The position numbers were made by a program, and so were the translations under genes. A stretch of DNA of 64,000 bases, taken from positions 315,311-379,310 of the forward strand of contig NZ_PPTH01000017.1 in the NCBI RefSeq assembly GCF_002954225.1. Direction: 5' to 3'. Within the stretch, counting starts at the first letter, position 1, and each line of letters opens with the position of its first letter. Below, in pieces: positions 17,025 through 24,439 of the stretch. The notes under the pieces were generated by a model. That model was given only the letters and a program-made list of their open reading frames with translations, did no database searches and was not told where the DNA came from. Source of the stretch: Arthrobacter ruber (GTDB taxonomy: Bacteria; Actinomycetota; Actinomycetes; Actinomycetales; Micrococcaceae).

Positions 17025-17600
17025 CTACGCGTCGGGGGTGACCAGGCGGCGCACGGCCGTGCGGATCAGGCGGCGACGGTGCTCGTGCTCCGCGTCGTCG
17101 TCGTCGGGCGACGCGGCGATCGTGGTGCTCACGGGCGACCAGGTCAGGGAGAGCGCGATGACCATCGAGAAGAGGTCCGACGGCGGGATGCTCGGGTCCA
17201 CGAGCCCCTCGGCCTGGGCGGCCGCGATGGCTGCGAACTTGGGCTGGTCGAGGGTGCCGATCTCCGGACCGAGTCCGCCGAAGGGCGCGCGCTCGAGCCG
17301 CGTCCAGACCGCGAGCTTCACCACGAGGGGGTGCGCGAGGTAGTCGTCGTACAGGCGCACCGCGTAGCCGGGCAGGTCCCGGCCGTCGATCGGCACGGCG
17401 TCGACGATCGCGCGGAGGCGCTCGGCGAGCACCGCGCTGAAGAGCTGCTCCTTGTTGCCGAAGTAGGCGTACAACTGGGCCTTGTTGGCCTGCGCGGCCC
17501 GGGCGATGCGGTCGATGCGCGCCCCGGCGATCCCGCGCTCGGCGAACTCCTCGGTGGCCGCCTCGAGGATCCGCTGCTTGGTGGCATCGCTGTTTCCCAT
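17025..17600 (-). CDS. TetR family transcriptional regulator
   Basis: Regulator of 191 residues. The N-terminal TetR helix-turn-helix is clear (ILEAATEEFAERGIAGARID-RIARAAQANKAQLYAYFGNKEQLF, about 11-55). The ligand domain is of the TetR_C_17-like kind (HPLVVKLAVWTRLER). It is divergently transcribed from a zinc alcohol dehydrogenase gene, and the 94-bp gap contains two copies of one palindromic motif, one next to each gene. It therefore most likely represses both itself and the dehydrogenase, responding to an alcohol, aldehyde or xenobiotic. Confidence 0.9.
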   Translation of the reverse strand: MGNSDATKQRILEAATEEFAERGIAGARIDRIARAAQANKAQLYAYFGNKEQLFSAVLAERLRAIVDAVPIDGRDLPGYAVRLYDDYLAHPLVVKLAVWTRLERAPFGGLGPEIGTLDQPKFAAIAAAQAEGLVDPSIPPSDLFSMVIALSLTWSPVSTTIAASPDDDDAEHEHRRRLIRTAVRRLVTPDA

Positions 17601-17613
17601 CCGATCAGTCTAT

Positions 17614-17627
17614 CCAACCGTTTGGTT
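17614..17627. promoter_or_regulatory. operator copy 1 (tetR side), CCAACCGTTTGGTT
   Basis: Matches the reverse complement of the copy at 17665-17680 at 13 of 14 positions (CCAACYGTTTGGTT). It lies 14 bp upstream of the tetR ATG. Confidence 0.7.
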
Positions 17628-17661
17628 TATTTCCGGCTCAGCGGCAGGTACAGTCTCCCCG

Positions 17662-17680
17662 TATAACCAAACAGTTGGTT
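17662..17680. promoter_or_regulatory. operator copy 2 and -10 of the dehydrogenase gene
   Basis: AACCAAACAGTTGGTT (17665-17680) is an AACCAA-N4-TTGGTT palindrome. It overlaps a TATAAC -10 candidate (17662-17667) and ends 3 nt before the AAGGAG ribosome site (17684-17689), a position expected to block transcription. Confidence 0.7.
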
Positions 17681-17694
17681 TCTAAGGAGTGCAG

Positions 17695-18729
17695 ATGAGA
17701 CACACCAATGGATTCGCATCGATCCCGGGCGGCACCGGCGTGACGCCCTGGACCTTCGAGCGGCGGGACCTCCGCCCCGATGACATCGCCGTCGGCATCG
17801 GCTATTGCGGCGTCTGCCACAGCGACCTCGATGCCCTCGCGTCGGCCGCCCGGGGATCGGCCCGGCTGGTACCCGGCCACGAGTTCACCGGGACGGTCAC
17901 GGAGGTCGGCGCGGACGTCACGCGGTTCGCCGTCGGGGACGCTGTCGCCGTGGGCAACATCGTCGATTCCTGCGGCACGTGCCCGGCCTGCCTGGCCCGC
18001 CAGGAGAACTACTGCCATGACTTCCCGACCCTCACCTACGGAGGCGTGGACCGCCAGGACGGCCTGCCCACGCAGGGCGGCTACTCCGACGAGTACGTGG
18101 TCCGTGAGGACTTCGCCTACCGCATCCCTCCGCAGCTGGACCCCGCTGCCGTCGCGCCCCTGATGTGCGCGGGGGTCACGGTGTGGGAGCCGCTGCGGCG
18201 CTGGCAGGTGGGACCGGGCAGTTCCGTGGGCGTCGTCGGGCTCGGTGGCCTCGGGCACCTCGCCGTCAAGCTCGCCAAGGCGCTCGGCGCACGCGTCACC
18301 GTCTTCACCACGTCACCCGCCAAGGCCGATGCGGCGTACCTGCTCGGCGCGGACGACGTCGTGCTCTCCAGCGACGACGCCGCCATGGCCGCACAGTTCG
18401 ACACGCACCATCTGATCCTGGACACGGCATCTGCCACCCACGACATGACCCCCTACCTACGGGCGCTGGCCCTGGACGGCACGCTGTGCACCCTGGGCAT
18501 CACCGAGCGCCTTGACTTCGACCCGATGGCCCTGCTGATCGGCCGCAAGAGCCTCGCGTCGGCCGGCAGCGGCGGCACCAGGGCCACGCAGGAGTTGCTG
18601 GACTTCTGCGGCGAGCACGGCATCACGGCCGACGTCGAGGTGCTGCCCGTGGGCGAGGTCGACCAGGCGCTGGACCGGCTTCGGCGCAACGACGTCCGCT
18701 ACCGCTTCGTCCTCGACCTGACCGCGTAG
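17695..18729 (+). CDS. NAD(P)-dependent zinc alcohol dehydrogenase, cinnamyl-alcohol/YahK type
   Basis: MDR enzyme of 344 residues with both zinc sites intact: catalytic Cys38 (YCGVCHSD) and His62 in GHE, and structural zinc cysteines 93, 96, 99 and 107 (CGTCPACLARQENYC). The Rossmann motif is GLGGLG at 182-187. The YCGVCHSDL and TYGGVDRQDGLPTQGGYSD segments are typical of the YahK/CAD group, which reduces a broad range of aldehydes with NADPH. ATG 17695 follows AAGGAG by 5 nt; a GTG 6 nt upstream lies too close to the ribosome site. Probably de-repressed by the divergent TetR protein, hence a detoxification role is likely. Confidence 0.9.
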   Translation: MRHTNGFASIPGGTGVTPWTFERRDLRPDDIAVGIGYCGVCHSDLDALASAARGSARLVPGHEFTGTVTEVGADVTRFAVGDAVAVGNIVDSCGTCPACLARQENYCHDFPTLTYGGVDRQDGLPTQGGYSDEYVVREDFAYRIPPQLDPAAVAPLMCAGVTVWEPLRRWQVGPGSSVGVVGLGGLGHLAVKLAKALGARVTVFTTSPAKADAAYLLGADDVVLSSDDAAMAAQFDTHHLILDTASATHDMTPYLRALALDGTLCTLGITERLDFDPMALLIGRKSLASAGSGGTRATQELLDFCGEHGITADVEVLPVGEVDQALDRLRRNDVRYRFVLDLTA

Positions 18730-18730
18730 T

Positions 18731-19774
18731 TCAGGCGCCGACGTCGATGACGGTCACACCGCCCGCGGACCGGTCGCCGGCCATCGCCACCAGGGCGTCC
18801 GGGACGTCCTCGAGCGGGATCCGACGTTCGATGAGGTCCTGCGGGCGCAGCCGGTCCGCGGCCACGAGGTCCAGCAGCCCGGGGTAGTCGCGCGCGGGCA
18901 TGCCATGGCTGCCGAGGACGGACAGCTCCCGGCCGATCACGGCGCCCATGGGGATCACGGGATCGGAGGGGAAGAGGCCGATCTGCACGTGCCGGCCGCG
19001 GGGGCGTAGCGCGAGGATCCCCACGGCGGCGGTCCCCTCCCGGCCGAGGGCGTCCACCGAGACGTCGAAGCCCTGCGGCGCCGCTTCGGCGAGCCCGGCC
19101 AGCACCTCCGCGCGGGACAGGCCGGAGGAGTCGATAGTACGGTCGGCGCCGAAGCGTGCGGCGCGCTCCAGTGCGGCGGCATCGATGTCCACCGCAACCA
19201 CCCGTGCGCCCAGGGCCACGCCGATCATCACGGCGCTCAGGCCCACGCCGCCGCACCCGACCACCACGAGCGACTCCCCGGCCCCGAGGCGGGCCTGGTG
19301 CACGAGGCCGCGGTACGACGTCGCGAAACGGCAGCCGAGGAGCGCCGCCGCGCCGGCATCGAGGGAGGCGGGGACGGCGATGAGGTTCGTGTCGGCGTCA
19401 TGCAGGGCCACGAGGTCCGCGAACGAGCCCCAGTGCGTGAAGCCCGGCTGGGTCTGGTTGCGGCACACCTGGCCGTTGCCGGACGCGCACTCCGGGCAGT
19501 GCCCGCAGGCGCAGACGAACGGCGTCGTCACGCGGTCCCCCACGGAGAAGAGCCGTACGTCGTCGCCGACGGCCTCGATGGTACCCACCAGTTCATGGCC
19601 GGGGACGTGCGGGAGGGTGATGCCGTCGTCGTGCCCGAGCCAGCCGTGCACGTCGCTGCGGCACAGGCCCGTGGCCTCGACGCGGACCACGACGCCGCGC
19701 GGCGAGGGGGTGGGGGCGGGGACGTCCCGGAGGACGGGGCGGGCGGAGAACCCGTCGAAGCAGACAGCGCGCAT
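18731..19774 (-). CDS. zinc-dependent alcohol dehydrogenase, MDR superfamily
   Basis: MDR enzyme of 347 residues. Catalytic zinc ligands are Cys38 (GLCRSDVHGW) and His60 in GHE; structural zinc cysteines are 90, 93, 96 and 104 (CGHCPECASGNGQVC). The cofactor motif is VVVGCGGVGLSAV. The segment GCRFATSYRGLVHQARL is seen in threonine/alcohol dehydrogenase-like proteins acting on medium-chain alcohols. Its stop is one base from the stop of the convergent dehydrogenase gene, so each transcript must run into the other or end within coding sequence. It lies 54 bp downstream of the BCCT carrier gene on the same strand, where co-transcription is possible. Oxidation of choline-like alcohols is conceivable, but nothing in the sequence shows it. 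Confidence 0.85.
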   Translation of the reverse strand: MRAVCFDGFSARPVLRDVPAPTPSPRGVVVRVEATGLCRSDVHGWLGHDDGITLPHVPGHELVGTIEAVGDDVRLFSVGDRVTTPFVCACGHCPECASGNGQVCRNQTQPGFTHWGSFADLVALHDADTNLIAVPASLDAGAAALLGCRFATSYRGLVHQARLGAGESLVVVGCGGVGLSAVMIGVALGARVVAVDIDAAALERAARFGADRTIDSSGLSRAEVLAGLAEAAPQGFDVSVDALGREGTAAVGILALRPRGRHVQIGLFPSDPVIPMGAVIGRELSVLGSHGMPARDYPGLLDLVAADRLRPQDLIERRIPLEDVPDALVAMAGDRSAGGVTVIDVGA

Positions 19775-19827
19775 CGCACCATTCTGCCCCGGGGAGTCCC
19801 CGCCCGGTGCATCGCCCGCAGACGTCG

Positions 19828-21453
19828 TCACACCCTGGTGCGCACGGTCCTGCGCACTGCACGCGACCCCGTGCGGCGCCCCCCGGTGATCAGCGGATCC
19901 TTCGCCAGGTCCATCATGAGCGCCACGCACAGGCCGATCATCACGAGCAGGAACGGGGCGGCGGCGATGATGGTCAGCGTCTGCAGGGCTTCGAGGCTGC
20001 CGACGGAGAGCAGGACGGCGGCGACGCCACCGGTCAGGACGCCCCAGAGGATGGTCAGCCACTTGCGGGGGACGGCGGCACCGAAGGAGGAGAGCGACCC
20101 CAGCACGATCGAGGAGGCATCAGCACCCGAGATGAAGAAGACGGCCACGAGGACCACCACGAGGATCGAGGTGACGGAGGCCAGCGGGTATTCGGCGAGC
20201 AGCGCGAACATCGCCGACTCCTGGCTCTCGGCGTTCGCCGCCGCGATGTCCACGCCGGTGTTCTGCAGGCTGAGGGCCGAACCGCCCCACACGCCGAACC
20301 AGATCACGCTGATGATGCTGGGTACGGCCACGACGCCGATGACGAACTCGCGGATGGTGCGGCCGCGCGAGATCTTGGCGAGGAAGGAGCCCACGAAGGG
20401 CGTCCACGAGACCCACCAGGCCCAGTAGAAGATGGTCCACGCCGCGAGCCATTCGTGCCCGCCGAACGCACCCGTGCGGGAGGACATCTGGGGGAGGCCG
20501 ATGAGATAGTTGCCCGCCGAGGCCGGGATGAGTTCGAGGATGAAGACCGTGGGCCCCACGACGAACAGGAAGAAGAGCAGGGCCAGCGCCAGGATCATGT
20601 TGCCGTTCGACAGCCACTTGATGCCGCGGCTCACGCCGGACACCGCGGAGACGACGAAGCAGACCGTCAGGATCGCGATCAGCGTGATCTGGAGGGCGAG
20701 ACTGCTGCCCATGCCGAAGACCTTCGTGAGCCCGCCGTTGATCTGCAGGACACCGAGCCCGAGGGACGTGGCTGAGCCGAAGAGGGTCGCGAAGATCGCG
20801 AACACGTCGATGGCCCGCATCCCGGCGGGGGTGGGGCGTCCGCGGAACAGGGCCGTGAAGGCACCGCTGAAACCTGCGCCGCGTCCCTTGCGGAAGGCGG
20901 AGTAGGCGAGGGCCAGGCCGACGACGGCGTAGATGGACCAGGGGTGGATGGCCCAGTGGAAGAGCGTGTAGCTCATGGCCTGCTGGGCCGCTTCGGAGCT
21001 GCCGGGCGCGATGCCCTCGACCGGCGGGGCGAGGTAGTGGGAGATGGGCTCGGTGACGCCGTAGAACATGAGGCCGATGCCCATGCCGGCGCTGAACATC
21101 ATCGCGATCCAGGACGCCCGCGAGTGCTCGGGCTTCTCGCCGTCCTTCCCGAGCGGGATCCGGCCGTACTTGCTGAAGGCGAGGAAGAGGGCGAACACCA
21201 CGAAGCCGGTGGCCGTGAGCACGAACGCCCACCCGAAGTTCGCCACCAGTCCGTTGAGTACGGAGGTGGTGAAATCCGAGAAGCCGGTGGGGAAGACGAC
21301 CGCCGTGAGCATCAGCAGGATGACGATCGTGAGCGAGACGAACAGGACGGGCCGATCCAGCCGAGCCTTGGCAGGAGCCTCTCCCGGAGGGGCCTCGAAA
21401 GGCGTGTCCTCGCTGGGCGGTGATCCTTGGATGTGCTCGGTGGAATTAGACAT
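19828..21453 (-). CDS. BCCT family betaine/carnitine/choline transporter
   Basis: Secondary carrier of 541 residues with 12 hydrophobic helices. The family signature is plain: ASWIAMMFSAGMGIGLMFYGVTEP, FHWAIHPWSIYAVVGLALAY, and the tryptophan-rich core FYWAWWVSWTPFVGSFLAKIS followed by GRTIREF. BCCT carriers take up quaternary ammonium compounds such as glycine betaine, mostly Na+-coupled, and the tryptophan box binds the trimethylammonium group. The basic C-terminal tail (GGRRTGSRAVRRTVRTRV) resembles the osmosensing tail of BetP. No Shine-Dalgarno is evident before the ATG, so initiation may be leaderless or the start slightly different. Confidence 0.92.
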   Translation of the reverse strand: MSNSTEHIQGSPPSEDTPFEAPPGEAPAKARLDRPVLFVSLTIVILLMLTAVVFPTGFSDFTTSVLNGLVANFGWAFVLTATGFVVFALFLAFSKYGRIPLGKDGEKPEHSRASWIAMMFSAGMGIGLMFYGVTEPISHYLAPPVEGIAPGSSEAAQQAMSYTLFHWAIHPWSIYAVVGLALAYSAFRKGRGAGFSGAFTALFRGRPTPAGMRAIDVFAIFATLFGSATSLGLGVLQINGGLTKVFGMGSSLALQITLIAILTVCFVVSAVSGVSRGIKWLSNGNMILALALLFFLFVVGPTVFILELIPASAGNYLIGLPQMSSRTGAFGGHEWLAAWTIFYWAWWVSWTPFVGSFLAKISRGRTIREFVIGVVAVPSIISVIWFGVWGGSALSLQNTGVDIAAANAESQESAMFALLAEYPLASVTSILVVVLVAVFFISGADASSIVLGSLSSFGAAVPRKWLTILWGVLTGGVAAVLLSVGSLEALQTLTIIAAAPFLLVMIGLCVALMMDLAKDPLITGGRRTGSRAVRRTVRTRV

Positions 21454-21788
21454 AGGGCTTAGGGTACGTGGGCGGCCGGCACCGGGGCCCGGCGGATCGG
21501 AGCCCCGAAAACCCTTGCCGGAACCCCCTCCTGGTGCGTCAGGCGCAGCCGGAGCCGCCTCTCGGGCGCCGACCCCGGTACCGGCCCACCGGCCCTGCTT
21601 CCTTGGGTTCGCGGGGATCGCGGGCTGTTCCTGCCGCCATGCCCTCCCTCGTCCTCCGTCACCGTGCGTCACTCTCGGAGGGGCTGCGCCGACGCCGGCA
21701 GGAGCGACCTGGCAGGCGCTTCGAGTGTGACGAAGCACCCATTCCGAGGGCTCTCGTGGCACCGGCCTGCAGGAGACCCTCGCCCGGG
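21454..21788. other. 335-bp gap between BCCT and MFS genes
   Basis: No convincing gene on either strand. A 6-bp-core hairpin (21716-21738, GCTTCG/CGAAGC) lies 50 nt after the MFS stop and may serve as its terminator. The rest is GC-rich and probably holds the BCCT promoter and leader. I compared it by eye with glycine and c-di-AMP riboswitch cores and saw no match. Confidence 0.4.
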
Positions 21789-23009
21789 TCAGCCCGCCCG
21801 GAGGCGGCGACGCTCCCGGCGGGTCGTGGCGGTGTCGGTGGTCAGGCTCAGCCCGAGACCCACGGCGACGAGCAGGATCATGACGAAGGGCAGGACATCG
21901 AGGCCGATCCCGTCGAGCAGGAGCCCGCCGAGCAGTGCACCCCCACCGATGCCGATGTTGAACGCCGTCGTCTGCAGGGCGGCCGAGAGGTCGCGCGTGC
22001 GGAAGGAGGCGGTGCGCAGCATGCGGGTCTGCAGCATGGCGGGGATGCCACCGAACGCGGCACCCCAGACGATCACGGCGATCAGCACCACCACCGTGTT
22101 GGTGGTCGCGAGGGCGAGGGTGAGGACGGCGGCCATGACCACCAGGACGACGCCGGCGAAGGCCTTGCGCGGGAAGCGGTCGGCCGCGTATCCGGCCCCG
22201 ACGAGACCGATGATGCCGGCCCCGCCGTAGAGGAACAGGACCAGGGCCACGGATTCCGGCTCGAAGGACGAGACGTCCGTCAGCCAGGGGGCGATGTACG
22301 TGTAGAACACGTTCTGGCCGGTGATCAGGATCAGGATGACGGTGCACAGGAGAAGCACGCCGCGGAAGCTCGGGTCGCGGCGCAGCGGGACGGGCTCCTC
22401 GCCGGCGGCGCGCTCCTGGCGGTGGTTCACGGGTGGGAGGAACTTCACGATCACGAGGGCCAGGATCGCCACGACCACACCGATGATGGTGAAGGCCGCG
22501 CGCCAGCCGAGCGCGTTGCCGATCGCAGTGCCCACCGGGACCCCGAGCACGAAGGCGGCCGTGCCGCCGCCGGCTGTGATGGCCACGGCCTTGCCGAGCT
22601 GCTGGGCCGGGACGAGGTGCGCGGCGTAGGCGGCCACCACGGCCCAGAAGAGTCCGTGTGCCAGTCCGCCGAGGATGCGCGCGGCAACCAGGACACCGTA
22701 GGTGGGGGCGATGGCCGCGAGGACGTTCGCGACGGCGATCACGAGCAGCACCGTGACGACCAGCGACTTCCGCGAGAACCGCTGGGTGACGGCGGCCAGT
22801 GGCGTGGTGGCCACGACGACGGTGCCCGCGAAGACGGTCACGAGGTAGCCGGCCGTCGAGATCCCGACGTCGAGGTCGCGGGCCATGGCGGGCAGGAGCC
22901 CGGTGGGCAGGAACTCGCTGGTGACGGAGACGAAGATCGCGCCCGCGAGCGACAGCAGGCCGATATAGGGGAACGGCGCGGTGGTTTTCACCGGGGAGGA
23001 GACAGACAA
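21789..23009 (-). CDS. MFS transporter, DHA1/AraJ-type
   Basis: About 406 residues with 12 hydrophobic helices. The opening IFVSVTSEFLPTGLLPAMARDL and the motif-A-like loop AVTQRFSRKSLVV, together with HGLFWAVVAAYAAHLVP, place it among DHA1 sugar-efflux or drug-efflux permeases (AraJ/Cmr/SotB relatives). Export of a drug or sugar is predicted; the substrate is unknown. The start is uncertain: TTG 23009 gives a natural N-terminus (MSVSSPVKTTAP), GTG 22991 a shorter one, and neither has a ribosome site. The 268-bp gap upstream contains no gene. Confidence 0.8.
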   Translation of the reverse strand: MSVSSPVKTTAPFPYIGLLSLAGAIFVSVTSEFLPTGLLPAMARDLDVGISTAGYLVTVFAGTVVVATTPLAAVTQRFSRKSLVVTVLLVIAVANVLAAIAPTYGVLVAARILGGLAHGLFWAVVAAYAAHLVPAQQLGKAVAITAGGGTAAFVLGVPVGTAIGNALGWRAAFTIIGVVVAILALVIVKFLPPVNHRQERAAGEEPVPLRRDPSFRGVLLLCTVILILITGQNVFYTYIAPWLTDVSSFEPESVALVLFLYGGAGIIGLVGAGYAADRFPRKAFAGVVLVVMAAVLTLALATTNTVVVLIAVIVWGAAFGGIPAMLQTRMLRTASFRTRDLSAALQTTAFNIGIGGGALLGGLLLDGIGLDVLPFVMILLVAVGLGLSLTTDTATTRRERRRLRAG

Positions 23010-23277
23010 GGGGGTACCAATCGTGGGAACTGCCGGCGGTCGTTGCCTCGGTTGCGCCGTTGGGAACCGTGGGGCGTACTCGAGCCAACACCACGGAGAG
23101 CCTTGACTTCTCTGATGGCAACACCGGAAGGTCCCGGGACATTCCTGCCGTACCTCCGCGGACAGGCCACCGCGTCGAACGGCCGGAGGTACCGGGGCGC
23201 ACCCGCGGATCTGCGACGGCGCCGCGGGGGTGCGGCGGGGTCTCCGGCCCGGTTGCGGGTCGGGGCGCCGGTGGCGC

Positions 23278-24198
23278 TCACGCAAGGATGGCCGCGACGA
23301 CGACGAGCGCCGGGATGGCGAGCGCCGAGGACAGCAGGACGGTGTCGCGGGCGAGGGGGATGCCCCGGCCGTAGCGGCTCGCGAACATGAAGACGTTCTG
23401 CGCGGTGGGCAGGGCCGACACGACCACGGCGCCGAGCAGCCTCTCGCCGTCGAGCCCGAAGAGATGATGGGCGATCAGATATGCCGCAACCGGCATGCAG
23501 GCGGTCTTGAGCGCGGTGGCGGTGAGCACCTGCAGCCGGTCCGGTCCGGGCCGGAGCGGGCGGCTTCCCGGCAGGGACATGCCGAACGAGAGAAGCACCA
23601 TGGGCACGGCGGCGCCGCCGAGCAGCGCCAGGGAGTCCCACAGGGGCGCGGGCGGGCGGAACCCGGTCCCCGACACGGCGACGCCGAGCAGTGACGCGAT
23701 GATCATGGGATTGCGGAACGGCTGGGTCAGGACGGCCCCCACGGACGGCTTCCGGCTGGAGGTCAGGTCCAGGATCGTCAGGTAGAGCGGCGCCAGCAGC
23801 AGGAGCTGGACGAGCAGCACCGGGGCGATCAGCGTCGGGTCTCCGAGCGCGTACACGGTGATGGGGATGCCGATGTTGTTCGCGTTGACGAAGGAGCTGG
23901 CCATGGCGCCGATCGCGGTCTCCGCCGCGGGTCGGCGGAACAAGACCCGGCTCAGCGCCACGTAGAGCGCCGCGACGGCGAGGGAGGACAGGAGCGCGAT
24001 CGGCACGTACTCGGAGAACACCGCCCCGAGGTCGGCGTCGGCCAGCACGGTGAACAGGAGGGCCGGGTTGGTCACGAAGAAGGCCACCTGGTTGAGGGTG
24101 AACCCGGCCTGGGGCCCGCCGATCGCGAGCCGCCCGGCGAGATAGCCGACGAGGATCACGGCTCCCACGACGGCGAATCCGCCCAGCACTCCCAGCAT
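23278..24198 (-). CDS. AEC family transporter (auxin efflux carrier-like permease)
   Basis: Membrane protein of 306 residues with ten hydrophobic helices in two five-helix halves. Diagnostic stretches are VLGGFAVVGAVILVGYLAGR at the N-terminus, ASSFVNANNIGIPITVYALGD (the conserved N-x-x-N-x-G-P/I-P motif of helix 4) and VVVSALPTAQNVFMFASRYG near the C-terminus. Bacterial AEC proteins export or import carboxylates such as malate or malonate. ATG 24198 has GGAGGA 5 nt upstream. It is isolated, divergent from the pectin-degrading enzyme gene. Confidence 0.85.
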   Translation of the reverse strand: MLGVLGGFAVVGAVILVGYLAGRLAIGGPQAGFTLNQVAFFVTNPALLFTVLADADLGAVFSEYVPIALLSSLAVAALYVALSRVLFRRPAAETAIGAMASSFVNANNIGIPITVYALGDPTLIAPVLLVQLLLLAPLYLTILDLTSSRKPSVGAVLTQPFRNPMIIASLLGVAVSGTGFRPPAPLWDSLALLGGAAVPMVLLSFGMSLPGSRPLRPGPDRLQVLTATALKTACMPVAAYLIAHHLFGLDGERLLGAVVVSALPTAQNVFMFASRYGRGIPLARDTVLLSSALAIPALVVVAAILA

Positions 24199-24278
24199 CG
24201 GTCCTCCCTCCACGCCACGGGCGGTCCGGCCGCCCTCCACGAACCTAGTGCGTTCCGCGTCGACCGCCGAACTTTTCG

Positions 24279-24295
24279 TGGGAAGCGTTTTCCCA
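24279..24295. promoter_or_regulatory. LacI-type operator TGGGAAGCGTTTTCCCA
   Basis: Perfect 6-bp arms (TGGGAA/TTCCCA) around GCGTT, the form recognised by LacI/GalR or CcpA-like proteins. It sits 6 bp upstream of the -35 hexamer of the following promoter. It differs from the palindromes of both LacI-controlled operons in this window, so its regulator is probably encoded elsewhere. Confidence 0.6.
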
Positions 24296-24301
24296 AATCC
24301 C

Positions 24302-24330
24302 TTGATCGCGGAATGGACCGCCGTTAGGCT
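24302..24330 (+). promoter_or_regulatory. promoter of the rhamnogalacturonan-degrading enzyme gene
   Basis: -35 TTGATC (24302-24307), 17-bp spacer, -10 TAGGCT (24325-24330). The leader to the ATG at 24440 is about 100 nt. Confidence 0.55.
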
Positions 24331-24439
24331 GACTGCACGTCACCGCCGGTCTCCACCTCGACGCCGCCCCATCCGGCGTCCCGGTACTGCGGTGGATCCC
24401 CACCCCGTTTTCAATGACGAAGCGAGAAGGTACCTCCTC

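Noticed and set aside
21454..21788. Possible riboswitch ahead of the BCCT gene.
   Set aside because: Some CGCC...GGCGC helices recall glycine or c-di-AMP riboswitches, but the conserved cores are not found. A covariance-model search would be needed to revive the idea.
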